Source of the DNA: Bryoerythrophyllum caledonicum | Taxonomy: Eukaryota > Streptophyta > Bryopsida > Pottiales > Pottiaceae | NCBI GenBank assembly: GCA_963971425.1 | Contig: OZ020521.1 | Span: 11,301,519 to 11,365,518 of the forward strand | Reading direction: 5' to 3' | Length of the DNA stretch: 64,000 bases | Part shown: piece after piece, positions 46,391 through 57,844 of the stretch | How positions within the stretch are numbered: the first letter of the stretch is position 1 | Layout of the letters: the number at the start of each line of letters is the position of its first letter | Made by a program: the position numbers and the translations under genes | Notes under the pieces: model-generated | What the model was told of the DNA's origin: nothing | The model's database searches: none | Seen by the model: the letters and a program-made list of their open reading frames with translations, nothing else

Positions 46391-48059
46391 GTAGAGTCAT
46401 CTATTCCAAAGGAGTATCGGGATTTGCAAGGTGCTTTCAGTGAAGAAGCATCAAACCGACTAACAGAGCACGGCACGTCAGATATGAAGATTGAATTTAA
46501 AGAAGGACAGGAGCCCCGTAACACCGGTTTGAGGCCAATGTCTCCAATGGAGTTGGAAGAATTACGAAAATATTTGGAAAATCTTGGAAAATCTTGGAAA
46601 GGGGTGGATTCGAAGGTCCAAGTCCCCAATTTCAGCACCGATAGTATTTGCCCAAAAGAAAGATGGCTCAATCAGGGTCTGCATTGATTATAGGAATTTG
46701 AACCAAGTCACAGTGAAAAACCGACACCCGTTACCTCTAATTCTAGAACTTAGAGACAGGCTGGTGGAAGCAACAATTTTTTCAAAACTTGATATACGGC
46801 AAGCTTATCACTGGGTACGCATGGCAACCAGACACGAGTACAAAATGACATTCAAGACACGCTACGGCCTATTTGAATATTTGGTAATGCCTTTTGGATT
46901 AACAAATGCTCCAGCTCAATTTCAATCCCATATGCAAGAAATTTTTGGTGATTTACTTGATGTTTCAGTGGTTATATATTTGGACAACATCCTTATATTT
47001 TCCAAGGACTTGGACCAGCACCGCCAAGTGGTCAGAGAGGTTTTACGCCGCTTACAAGAAAATGGACTTTATGCTAAAGAATCCAAATGTGAATTCCATT
47101 GTCAATCAGTGGAATTTTTGGGCATGACGGTGTCATCAAAAGGATTAGAAATGTGCCAGGATAAAGTACAGGCTATTCAGGAGTGGCCAACTCCAACCTC
47201 CGTTAAAGATGTCCAAGCATTCCTTGGGTTTGCAAATTTTTATCGACGTTTTATATGTGATTATTCAAAAATAGTTATGCCACTCACAACATTAACAAGA
47301 AAAAATCAACTATTTCTTTGGACACCTCAAGCAGATTCAGCGTTTTGCGAGCTACGATCCAAAATTATTGAGGCACTGGTATTGCTTCACCCTAACTTTG
47401 AAAGACCTTTTATAGTTGAGACTCATGCTTTTGATATGGCCAGAGGGGCTATATTGACACAACGTGGGGAAGACGGCGAGCTACACCCGTGTGCCTATAG
47501 AAGCTCCAAAATGTCACCAGCTAAACAAAACTATGATGTATATAATAAAGAATTATTGAGCATCATTTTAGCTTTCCAAGATTGGCAGGTTTATTTGGAA
47601 GGATCTCTCCACATCATCACAGTGATTTTGGATCACAAAAATTTGGAATATTTTCTCACCTCCAAAAAATTAAATCGAAGACAAGCTCGTTGGTCTGAAT
47701 TTTTATCGGCTTTCAATTTTGATATTCATCACAGACCTGGATCAATGAATGGAGGGGCAGATGCACTGTCACGACGGGTGGATCTTATGCAAACACCAAG
47801 TACAAATGACCGGCCCCTCTTGAGATTGGCGGCCCTAGAATCTTGCCACCCAATTTGGCCAGACGACCGTATTATGGAGCGCACAAAGGATGCAATTATG
47901 GAGGATGCAACGTTAACACATCTTCTTGATTTTTTCAAAGACGAAACCCGCAAACTTCCATCAGATATCCGCCGTTGGCTCCAAGACTATACTTTTATTG
48001 ATGGAATCCTCCGTTTCCAAAATATGGTGTATGTACCAGATGATGAGGAAATTCGATGA
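46391..48059 (+). pseudogene. Chromovirus reverse transcriptase and RNase H
   Basis: The domain starts VESSIPKEYRDLQGAFSEEA and, after a frame change near 46590 caused by a tandem copy of an 11-bp CTTGGAAAATC-like unit, continues open to 48059. Motifs in order: VFAQKKDGSIRVCIDYRNLN, TIFSKLDIRQAYHWVRM (first catalytic Asp), MPFGLTNAPAQFQ, VVIYLDNILIFSKD and FLGFANFYRRFICDYSK. The catalytic YxDD box reads YLDN. In RNase H the first catalytic segment, normally TDAS-like, reads VETHAF, while DHKNLEYF is kept. Two active sites are therefore damaged, although the frame is open for about 490 codons. Confidence 0.9.
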
Positions 48060-48697
48060 CAAATTCTTCGGTCCAGACATGATGCTCCCGCTACTGGACA
48101 CCAGGGACGTGCAAAGACTTTGGATTTAGTCACAAGGTCTTTTTATTGGCCTACGATTCGAAGATATGTACATCGCTATGTTGACGGGTGCGACATTTGC
48201 CAACGCTCAAAACCGACACATCATTCACGGTATGGCCTTATCATTTATGCACCCAATATCGGCTGCCTATGCACCATGGAAGAGAATATCCACAGATTTT
48301 ATTGTGAAGTTACCACTTAGTAATGGATACGATTCAATTATGGTGGTCATTGACAAGAATACAAAACTAGGTCATTTCATTCCAACAAACGAATCGGTTA
48401 ACTCTGAAGACACCGCAAAATTATTTTTATAGCATGTATAGAGGTATCATGGAACTCCACAAGAAATTATATCCGTTAGGGGGCCAATTTTTGTATCTAA
48501 ATTTATGACAAGGTTATGTAATTTACTACGAATAAAACCATCTCCAACAACAGCTTTTCATCCACAATCCGACAGCCAAACCGAGAGATTAAATCAAGTT
48601 CTCGAGCAATTCTTGAGAATGTTCACGACAAACTGCCAAGATGATTGGGCAGACCTCCTTCCTCTTGCCGAATTTGCATATAATCATGCCTCTCACG

Positions 48698-50278
48698 CTG
48701 TCGTGGAGAGAGAATTTGCCTTAGGAATACGCAGGGTTCTTGGCTGCTACCAATATCAGTCAAAAGAGAAGGAAGACGCCACAAATATAAATTCCATCAG
48801 TGTACAATGATGGCCAAAGTCTTGATCTACACAAAAATTTGAATCTTTGATTCATCTTAACAAACCCTTGCAAGTAGTCAAACGTATAGTTGTATAAACA
48901 TGGGGCAACAGAATCCCTTCCCACTAAATCGGGCTATTCTACTTCAAAAATACCTATATAAATACATGGAATAGCTTTTTAGAAAGCTAATATAGTAAGA
49001 TTCCTATATCCAAAGTTTCAACACAAAAAGATCTTTACAACTATTTCTATCAAGAGTCAAAGTTACTACTCTAAATTCTTGAAGGCAGCCGACCCCTTCC
49101 CATTCAAATTAGCATAACTCTTGCACTATAGCTTGAAAATAAACATGTAATATCTTTTTGAAAAGCTAACAACAAGATTAACAAGTGACAGAAGTTCTAA
49201 CTCTACTGGCTCTAATCATAATGAACTATGGTTGCTCAAAGTCACTACTCAAAACTTGTGGAATAAAATCCGCTCCTCCGAAAATACCTCTTCAATATAT
49301 CAAGTGCCACGGCTCCATAACAACTCGGATTTAAGCTTGTGAAAGCTCATTGGAAAGCTAATACAACCAGCACTATACACACAAAGATTCACTATCTCAC
49401 TCTTTGTAAACAAGTTTCTACATGGAATCAAAGTTACTGCTCTCGAAAATTCATGGCAGTAGTACCCTCCTTTATTCAAATTCACATCACAGCTTCTACA
49501 TAACTCCGATTGGAGCGTTTGATAGCTTGTTGAAAAACTATTAATAAGTTCTACAATACTTCAAGAACTGACATCAAAACTTACAAAACTCTACCTTTCA
49601 TATAAGAAAACCCGAGCATCTTTTATACTAAATAGAGGAGGCTTTGGCCGAGGGAGGAGGGAAGGAAAGTCAAGGGCCTAAATTAGCCCATGCCTCTCTA
49701 GCCTTCTTTTTTACTCACCCTTGGACACCAAGTCCATTTACCTCCAAATCTAATCCATATCTTCCGACATAGCCTAGCTTGACTTTTATTTCCTAACCTA
49801 TAACTCTACTACAAGTTGGCATTATATTTCTCCCCCTAAACTAACCCCCAAACTTAACATTTTTTATTTCTACTACAAACCATAATATCATAGCACTCTG
49901 TTTAAGTTTTTCGATCTTAGAAGAGTTAGAGAATAGCTTTAATATCATTAGAGCCCACGTATTGCCATCGATCACGGCTTACTTCGGCTGGCTAAGCATT
50001 TCGTTGCACCTCGCCGGTCCGGGTTCGATTCCTTGGCTTGTCAGAGCGGCTGGCGCTCGCGTGGTCAGGGGACTGCTGGAATCAGCAGGAAAACCAACTA
50101 GTGGACGCTCCTAAGCCCTGAGCTAGTGACAAGATGCAGTAAAGATCCTCTAAGATAAGCTTCTGGTCTGGTAAGGTAATTGAGGATAAAATCGCTTATT
50201 CTCCACAATTACCTTAACCAGCTAAATTCCCCATTTTTCTTCTCAATCTTATTTTTTTATATCATGAATTGTATCGCA
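48698..50278. mobile_element. 1.58-kb insertion in the integrase, flanked by TCACG
   Basis: TCACG at 48693-48697 and 50279-50283 looks like a 5-bp target duplication; removing the insert restores the integrase frame (ASH joined to DNAATG). The insert starts CTGTCGTGG and ends TATCGCA, has no long frame, and contains degenerate tandem units of about 185 bp (48880-49620: AAGTTACTACTC, AAGTCACTACTC, AAGTTACTGCTC). Near its right end is a tRNA-like segment. A solo LTR or a composite with a SINE are both possible; no element type is certain. Confidence 0.75.
49985..50032 (+). other. tRNA-like pol III promoter (possible SINE head)
   Basis: GGCTGGCTAAGCAT at 49985 resembles an A box and GGTTCGATTCC at 50022-50032 is a canonical B box about 35 bp downstream. 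The surrounding sequence cannot form a full cloverleaf, so it is a tRNA-derived remnant or SINE head rather than a tRNA gene. Confidence 0.5.
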
Positions 50279-50960
50279 TCACGACAACGCAGCAACCGGT
50301 TTTTCTCCATTTTATGCAACATACGGGTACCATCCAGCACTGTAGTTTATGACTCCAACCTCATCTACAGTCCCAGCAGCTGAAGACAGAGTAAAACATT
50401 TACAAGAGGTTCATGAAGAATTAAAGACCATGATTCATATAGCAGGTCAAAATGCCAAACGTATCTATGATCGGGCAGCGACACTACAACCATATTTTGA
50501 GGTCGGGGATAATGTCCTTTGCCATCGAAACATTGCCACAACAACACCGTCACATAAATTGGCTGCTAAATTTTTGGGACCATTCCCAATTATAGCTAAG
50601 TTTTTAGACCTACTTTACTGCCTGAAACTGCCAAAGACACTTCATATACACAACGTATTTCATGTATCACTTCTCGAAAAATACAATCAAGATACCATTC
50701 TAGGTCGTTGTAAAACAAGACCCCCACCTATTATTACTCGACAGGGTGACATTGAGTGGAAAGTTCACCAGGTCTTGTACTTGAGATTATTCGGCCGCTG
50801 GAAAAAGTTACAGTACCTAGTTTCTTGGGAAGGATATGGACTAGATGAGAACTGGTGGGAACCAGCTGAAAATCTTTAAAATGCACCTGATGATGTTGCT
50901 CAGTTTTACAAAAGTCATCCTCAAGCACCAGGACGGAATCACAAAGGGGGCTCGATACTT

Positions 50961-50969
50961 AAAGGGGGG
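50961..50969 (+). promoter_or_regulatory. Polypurine tract of the chromovirus
   Basis: AAAGGGGGG ends three bases before the 3' LTR, the position of the plus-strand primer in LTR retrotransposons. Confidence 0.85.
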
Positions 50970-50972
50970 TAA

Positions 50973-51238
50973 TGTTACGAACTACATCGTAACAACTGGT
51001 TAGTAACGTAGTGACAAGACGGTTCATGTTAGAAAGCGGTTATACGGTTGATAGTTATGTTGTAGGATCACCTTGGACCTTAAAGGGTTGCAGGTGCAAC
51101 TCTTTCCTCTACGTGATATTTTGTTAGTAATATAATTCAAATTTGTTACCATACGACATGGGTGTTGTCTTAATTGTCATAAGATCAATTTATGGTTATA
51201 TAGAATGGAGCATTCATCATGCGGTTCGAACCTTAACA
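50973..51238 (+). repeat. 3' LTR of the chromovirus (266 bp)
   Basis: Near-identical to 37623-37889, starting TG and ending CA. The few differences include one fewer T in CCTTTAAAGG and AGTAATATAATTC against AGTAGTATGATTC. The small divergence dates the element as fairly young despite its damage. Confidence 0.93.
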
Positions 51239-51299
51239 ACAAGAGTTTAAATAAAACATGGAAGGTGTAGTAATCTTCTTAGAAGGCTATCTACAAACA

Positions 51300-53062
51300 T
51301 GTTATCTATGTAAGTGAGGAAGTACCTAAACAAGGAGATAGAAGTGAGAGGGGAGTAATGGGTGTAGTGGAACTACGTGTTCTATGAGAGTGAAATGAGA
51401 GTAAGAATGTGTGCCTAGTGAGGATGTAGATACAAACAACATTATCACATGAGAATAGGCTATGGAGACGGCAAGGAGGTGAAGCACAATGATGAAGAAG
51501 GGGGCATTGAGGAGAAATAAGAAAGAAGAAGGTGGAGCTAGTAGGGAGAAGATCCTATACCGACGTGGTTGGTGAAACATTCCTAGATGGTCCGTGGTCA
51601 ATCTACGTTTGTCGGGCCATTTGAGGCGGAAGATATGGCATCGACCCACTTTTGTTGATACCTTGCATCAATGAGAGGGCATTCAACATCGGTTTCTCAA
51701 CATTGATGAGTTTAGATTTTACCTCATCCGTACGCGTGTCGGTGTATTCTCAGGTTTCACGAATAATGTCTTGTTTGAAGGAGGAGAGTTCCTAGTGAAG
51801 TTGCTTGTGGCCCTCTTCTACAATCGCGGCCATCTCCGCCCGTAGAGTGTTGGTGGAGGTTGGGGTGGTCTTGATGGATGCCATGGTGTTAACCAATGCT
51901 GTGTTGATGTCATTGAACCCCCATTTTTCCACCAAGGTAGCGGATGGGGAATCAACTCCATCTAAACTCCTTCAATGCGGGCGGAATTCCACTTGGTGAA
52001 GCCTAATATTGAAGGTTTTATTGAGGTATTGTTGATACACAATGGGATTGGTAACTTGGACTCTGGCAGAGCCATTGTGCTTGCCCTCTATTTGCCTATG
52101 GAACCAGATAGTGACAATGTTCTTGGCTTGGAGAACATGAGTGATGGCGGCCGTGGTGTCGACCACGCAAATAAGAATGGGTAGTCGTGATAAAGTAATT
52201 GTTAGAGCATCCTTTTTGGCCCTATTTGAGGTGGAAAAGACACTAGAGCTACTAGCTTTGGCAGGGAGAATCTCATGAAAGGTGGTGACTTGGTGGCGCT
52301 CCAGTTTCTTGGCTTGTTTGAAGGTGGATGCGACGATCCAAGCATGGATCTCCGCCACTTCCTTCTGCACATCCGTCACTACAAACTCAAGGTTTCTGGT
52401 GAAACCATTTTGCACCACGTCTTGGAAGAGTGCTCGTGCGGTGATTCCCTTCAAGTTGTTGCTCTTGATTCGGACCGAAAGGCCCGCCGCCCTGACGAGC
52501 CATTGCATGCCAAGTTTTGCACGCCTTTCCCAAGGACAGAGGACCCATGGGGTTGAGTGGAAAAACAAAGTATTGGGTGTCGCGGAGGAGCACTAAAGCA
52601 TCAATCTCTAGGTAGAGGAGGTGAATCTTGATGATCCTTGAAAGACACCCTTGTGTCCTTTTTTTTAATCCCTTTACACAAGATTCCAAGGAGGTCAATA
52701 AGGTTAGTATTCGACGGTATGTTCATGTGCACAAGTCTAGCTTTAACAAGTTTTTTGATGTCATCAAGATGCAAAGGGTGGTTTGGGAATTTAAAGTAGA
52801 TAGCTACGTGAAAATCATAAAACAAGTCGGCCTCGGGGTTGGTAGGGATGTTGAATGGAACTTGGATGATGTTGAAGTGTTTTCCTTTGACACCATCACT
52901 TCTCACCTTGGAATAGAGCACCTGTGGGATATTGGAATAAGTTGTTATCACCTCTAAAGCCTCTTCTGCTTCTCCCTTAGGTACACCTCTAGTGAGCATA
53001 TCCCTCACAGTTTCCCCACTATGAAGGACATCTTGGCCGGCATCATGTGCCAACTTCTCCAT
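51300..53062 (-). pseudogene. Decayed retroelement ORF, unidentified
   Basis: Minus-strand frames 53062-52601, 52698-52387 and 52568-51972 overlap in order and read as one protein broken by frameshifts. They contain TTYSNIPQVLYSKVRSDGVK, then FHVAIYFKFPNHPLHLDDIK, then LNPMGPLSLGKACKTWHAMA and LEFVVTDVQKEVAEIHAWIV. Coding-like sequence with stops continues to about 51700 (MASIKTTPTSTNTLRAEMAA) and proline-rich sequence to 51300. I recognise no named domain. Order and style resemble an ORF1 or gag of a retroelement, which is inference only. Confidence 0.45.
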
Positions 53063-54435
53063 AGTAGGAAAGCCTAGCTAGAACTTGAAGGAGGTGAAAT
53101 CATGGGCTGAAATATGGGTTAGGTCAAGGGGCTACTTCTATGCTTCTGAGCAGGGTGGGGGCATCTATGGTGGAGGAGATCTCTGCCGTGGGCTGTTCAA
53201 TGCATGTTGCATGGTTTTTGATGTCCATTGCTACTGCATCAGGTACGGTTAGGGCCTGATTCAACATACTTGAAGGTGAAGTAGGGCCTCGGGCAGGTGT
53301 TCTTTTCTTCAGCCTCGTCCAGAAGCACTTGAGCGGGATTTCTTCCTGGTAGTTAGACGTGGCTATAAGAGACTCGGGGTTCCTTTGGGGTGAGATAGGG
53401 TCTTCCTCAAGTGTGATTGGCAGTGTTCCTCTACATCTTGACGTGTGAGTTTGCGTAAAGGCAACTTTATCTTTTCATAGTTGGGAGGGGGGAGGATTAG
53501 TTGTGGAGGAGCGGGGCTTCTTGGATGGCTGCGTGTGGAACTCTTAGTTCTCTTAGGTTTGCTCTTCTTGGTCTGGGATCTCTCCTTCCTAGTGGCCGTT
53601 GTTGGGTGAGCATGTTGGCTCTTTGTTTAGATGCAGGACTACTGATACTACGGAGGCAAATAGGGTTTGAAGGATGCCAATTATGTGCAGGGTTTTCTCG
53701 TAGTATCTCATAGTTGGTTCCAGGGTTGGGTGTAGGTTGGTTGGGCACTGGTTTGGGCATTGGTTTGGTGCACCTCTCTCCGATATTTGTTGTTGGCATG
53801 GACTTCTGTTTATGTAAACCTTCTGATGTCCTTGGCTTCAGTTCTTGTGATAGGTGGTGAGCGCGGGGTTGATGTCAAAAATACGGCTGGAGTTGGGATT
53901 GCAGGCTTTTCCGCTATTGCATTTGTACGTGTTACTTCACTAGATCTGTGAAAAAACAGTAGCGCTTCCGAGTGATAGCGGAAAAGCCAAAACTACTATG
54001 ATGGTGTCTAATCTCTATAATGTTAGTGTGGGTGTTAATGCAAGGTCCAATGTGTGTGGTGCCTAAGCTACTTTCTGTGATGCAGATGTAGAGGCATATG
54101 ATAAGGATATGAAAACAAATAAGGTTTAGTCAACAGCAGAATGGAAAGAGATAGGTAAGAAGATGTGTATCTTCTATGAGTGCCGTTGGGTGATGGTTGC
54201 GAGTCGGTTGAGAGTCTTCTGTCTCCAGATCTGGTATGTGCTGGTTTCTGGATTAGTGTTGTATTAGAGAGTTGAGTGAGATTGATCGTTTCCTACTCTC
54301 CAGTGATCAGATCTTGTGTCTTGCTATAGGGGCGGCGCATGAGAGGCAGATCCAACATCCAATACTCGGGTCTCAGCTCTCACACTTGTTCCTCTGCTCA
54401 ATCTATCACTCTAACCTACACAAACCCTTGCAAGT
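53063..54435. other. Flank of the decayed retroelement, nothing firm
   Basis: A minus-strand Pro/Arg-rich frame (53497-53799) could be the 5' part of the element above. The plus-strand stretch 54000-54190 has short coding-like segments. Neither has a domain. Confidence 0.35.
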
Positions 54436-54439
54436 CTAA

Positions 54440-55536
54440 TAAACACACAAGTAACACACCCTACCCTCCATAATATTACCCCGACCAAGCCATATTGACA
54501 TTGATGGTTCAAATGTTGCAAAACCGCACACAAATTACAACCCTTCATAAACTTAGAGCCATGCCAACATAGACAGAAATGAACAAGCAGATAAATTAGC
54601 CAAAATAGGAAGAGACAAGTCCAATAGAAATGCCAAACATCTACACAAATACCCCCACACTACCCCACACTACTTTCGAAAAGAAGATTGGTCTTCCATG
54701 GAAGACACCCTAGATAAAGGCCCTATTAAATTTTTGGATAAATACCTCAAAAAACAAGATCTCATTAATAACCTAGACTTAATCTCCAAAAGACTCTCTA
54801 ATATAGACAAATGGACATGCAATAACAACATTGACAACAAACTCTCCACAAAGTTTTGGAAAAATCCCATAATTACAGAGCCACAAAAGACATACCTTAT
54901 AAAATTCCGTACTAGACTATATATGGGAAACGCTCGCAAATAATACTTCTTTGGAACAGAAAGATTTCCATCTATAACATGTTCAATTTGAACCACCACG
55001 GACCCCAATACATGGCTTCATGTACTACTTAGATGCCAAAACCACCACATACACTCATTAATTGTCAAGAGGTACAATAAAGCAGGGTGGGAAATCTAAA
55101 AGCTACTTGTATCTTCAAACAAATCACATTGCTTTATACTAATTAACGTTGATACCTTCAACAACAATTCCCAAGAAAACACGCCCCCCCACTATGGCTG
55201 TTACCATACAGATGTGGTACTTAAAGATGCCATTGTAATGCAAGATTCAAACCCAACATACTATGTATATAAGAGCTACCATGCAAAGACTCCCTACCAA
55301 ATCACATAGATATAAATCTCACTATTCAATTTATGGAATTCAAATATTGTAATGATAGATTTTCACCAAAAGCTATTACAAACAAAATAAACAGTATTAT
55401 GGCACTCGAATGGAAAGTAGACCCCCTCATTGTCATTACCGTGGGTGCTAGAGCCACCACCTTTATTCTAGCAATGACAATCCTTGAAAAAACATGTTGA
55501 ATACCCATGGTCTCTATTAAGAATACCTTCACAAAG
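54440..55536 (+). mobile_element. LINE ORF2 3' part (RNase H end to C-terminus), interrupted
   Basis: Same LINE family as at 26600-29715. The order is an RNase H end (HANIDRNEQADKLAKIGRDK), then KFLDKYLKKQDLINNLDLIS and DPNTWLHVLLRCQNHHIHSL. The C-terminal FMEFKYCNDRFSP and LEWKVDPLIVITVGARATTF follow. Several stops. It stops abruptly at 55536 where a TIR element was inserted, and its sequence resumes at 59465 (IQHAMSIFLHKRK) to about 59566. Confidence 0.85.
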
Positions 55537-55770
55537 AACACGCAATTAAGCAATTATGCACTCACCAAATAAAAGTGCACTTGGGTACAACGGCGGCCAT
55601 AGCGAACAAAAGTGTCAAAATTGAAAAAAAAAAGTTGTTCAAAGAAAAAAAAATTGATTTTGTGCAAGAATATTATGTACAATCATAGTTGTTAATATTG
55701 GAATCGATTTTTTGGCATTTTCAACTAATTTGTCGTGGCCCCTTGTTAATACTAGATAAATGTGTATTTA

Positions 55771-55797
55771 ATATGGAGATTATGATAATCTCCATAT
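55771..55797. repeat. Perfect short palindrome
   Basis: ATATGGAGATTAT and its exact inverse are separated by a single G, a 13-bp stem with a one-base loop inside the 3.9-kb TIR element. Confidence 0.9.
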
Positions 55798-56559
55798 CCG
55801 TGTGGTGGATTGCAACCAGAAAAATAAGGCATAGAAGTCTATTTTAAGATCTTCCAATTGAAAGTCTAAAATTTCACTTTAAAATGTGATTGTCATGCCT
55901 CTTTTTGACAATGACAGTTTTGGACTAGTTTTTGAGCAAATTTGGCTGTGGTCCTTTAGGGATTAATCCCACATGAACACAATACACCAAACACTGAATA
56001 TAGTGTGGATTCATTGGTAATGTGGATGAAAATTGATGTGGACACAATTCAACATGTGTACTGGAATTAGTGTAGGTATTTCGATATAGTTTGGCCCTCT
56101 ATATGCAGTGTTTGGTGTAGTTGTCTGCAAAAGAGTTGATAAGACATATCCCACGTGGAAGCCTTGTGGATCGTGGAAACCTTAGAGGTCTCTTTCTCTT
56201 CCCACTTTCAAAGGTTAACTCTCTTGCAAACATGTTGAAGCCATGTTAGATTCTATTTCTTACACTAATTTATGTGGGCTTTGCATGTGGTGTGCAGATT
56301 GGAGCACGAACGTTGTGCTAAGAAGGAATTTTTGAAAACAAGGTAAGCCTCCCTAAATTCTTATTCCATTGCTGAATTAGAAATAGGCAACTCAAAGTTT
56401 AGCTTCATGATAGTTGAAAGTCAATCAAATATTAGTTACAACTTACAGTAGTGTTAGTGAGACAATATCAATCTATGTGCACACAAAAGACACATATAAT
56501 ATGTTCAAAAAGTCAAATTCAAACAAAGTTGAGTGTTTGTACATGAATCAGCCTACTAT

Positions 56560-56640
56560 CCAAACCCTAGCCGCCACAAATCCAAACCCTAACCGCCGCC
56601 ACTGGGAACCCAAACCCTAAACTAAAAAACCCTAGCCGCT
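56560..56640 (+). promoter_or_regulatory. Cluster of AAACCCTA telo-box motifs
   Basis: AAACCCTAGCCGCC, AAACCCTAACCGCC, AAACCCTAAAC and AAAACCCTAGCCG occur within 80 bp; another cluster (AAAACCCTA four times) lies at about 57677-57716 after the gap. Such motifs are common in plant promoters and 5' UTRs and also resemble plant telomere repeats. Here they sit inside a mobile element. Confidence 0.5.
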
Positions 56641-57002
56641 GTGTTCCCATGAGATCCTAAACGATCCCATGGAGTGTTGTAGACTAGAGGTGTGCGCGCG
56701 CACACCCTCAACAACTGCTCCTCCACCTAGCATCTCTGAAATGTCCTCTTGATTCGTAGATCTGCACATCCACCAAAAACTCTCCCCCAAAACCCCATAG
56801 CCATTTCCTCCACACCCTCCCCCCCCACCTCCCTCAACCTCACAACTACCTCGTCCTCCCTCCGCCTCAAAACCCTCTACTCCAACACTCTCTTTCCCCC
56901 TCCAGCACAAAAATATTAGTAGATCAGCACACAAAGAGAGTTTGTATGGAAATTTAGGAGATATGCACACGAAGAGAGTTTTACGCACACAAAACGGAGT
57001 GT

Positions 57003-57315
57003 TATATGCATACAAGAGGAGGGTTATATGCACACAAAGAGGAGGGTTATATGCACACAAAGAGGAGGGTTATATGCACACAAAGAGGAGGGTTATATGC
57101 ACACAAAGAGGAGGGTTATATGCACACAAAGAGGAGGGTTATATGCACACAAAGAGGAGGGTTATATGCACACAAAGAGGAGGGTTATATGCACACAAAG
57201 AGGAGGGTTATATGCACACAAAGAAGAGGGTTATATGCACACAAAGAAGAGGGTTGTATGCACAGAAAGAGGAAGGTTGTATGCACAAAAAGAGGAGGGT
57301 TATATGCACTCAAAG
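57003..57315 (+). repeat. 23-bp tandem array ending at the assembly gap
   Basis: About 13 units of GAGGAGGGTTATATGCACACAAA; the last three or four are diverged (GAAGAGG, TTGTATGCACAGAAAG). The array runs directly into the N gap, so its true length is unknown. Frames through it on both strands are repeat artefacts. Confidence 0.95.
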
Positions 57316-57515
57316 NNNNNNNNNNNNNNNNNNNNNNNNNNNNNNNNNNNNNNNNNNNNNNNNNNNNNNNNNNNNNNNNNNNNNNNNNNNNNNNNNNNNN
57401 NNNNNNNNNNNNNNNNNNNNNNNNNNNNNNNNNNNNNNNNNNNNNNNNNNNNNNNNNNNNNNNNNNNNNNNNNNNNNNNNNNNNNNNNNNNNNNNNNNNN
57501 NNNNNNNNNNNNNNN
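57316..57515. other. Assembly gap (200 N)
   Basis: Exactly 200 N, a placeholder length. It lies at the end of the 23-bp array, so the assembly most likely failed in that repeat. Confidence 0.98.
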
Positions 57516-57844
57516 CTCCTCTTTCCACCCTCACAACCCTCCTCTCGCCCCACCTCCATTGTCTCTCACTCACACTCACACCCTCTTTCAGATCTAGTGC
57601 AAGGGTGTGCGCGCGCACAGCCCTGGTAGGACTACCCAAAGGTGCAGCCTTTCCCTGGATTGATACCCTGGAGACCAAAACCCTAGAGACCAAAACCCTA
57701 ATCCAAAACCCTAAATTGATACCTATGTAGGTACCTCTGTTGATAACCGGGTTGTGGTACCCGGGACAACATACCCTGGTGGTGATTCCATTGCTATTGA
57801 TACCCTAAGGAACTTGGCGCATAATTGATGTAGAGAATATGTCA

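Larger units (their letters stand above)
48060..50879 (+). pseudogene. Chromovirus integrase and chromodomain, split by an insertion
   Basis: The H2C2 zinc finger (SRHDAPATGHQGRAKTLDL, then CDICQRSK) is followed by the catalytic core: STDFIVKLPL (first Asp), ISVRGPIFVSKF where the second Asp is replaced by Val, and HPQSDSQTERLNQ (Glu kept). After the insert at 48698-50278 the core resumes with the GFSPFYATYGYHPA motif. A linker (YFEVGDNVLCHRN, then LGPFPIIAK) follows. The end is a chromodomain (YLVSWEGYGLDENWWEPAEN), which in chromoviruses directs integration towards marked chromatin. Stops at 48057 and near 48430 and a frame change add to the damage. Confidence 0.9.
37623..51238 (+). mobile_element. 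Ty3-type chromovirus LTR retrotransposon with two nested insertions (13.6 kb)
   Basis: Two near-identical LTRs (TGTTACGAAC...CCTTAACA) bound the element and the flanking ACAAG at 37618-37622 and 51239-51243 is a 5-bp target duplication. Internal order is gag, protease, reverse transcriptase, RNase H, integrase and a C-terminal chromodomain, the order of Ty3/gypsy chromoviruses. A purine tract AAAGGGGGG at 50961-50969 primes plus-strand synthesis just before the 3' LTR. A CACTA element (40391-46387) and a 1.58-kb insert (48698-50278) interrupt pol, so the original element was about 6.0 kb. Stops, frameshifts and lost catalytic residues show that it is inactive. Confidence 0.93.

Noticed and set aside
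49985..50060. A tRNA gene
   Set aside because: Only A and B boxes are present; acceptor and anticodon stems do not form.
57003..57315. CRISPR-like array
   Set aside because: Units are contiguous 23-bp repeats without spacers, in a eukaryotic setting.
56560..57716. Interstitial telomere
   Set aside because: AAACCCTA motifs are scattered with unrelated spacers and are not a tandem telomeric array.
56942..57730. 262-aa plus-strand frame and relatives
   Set aside because: They run through a 23-bp tandem array and 200 N; the apparent protein is a repeat and gap artefact.
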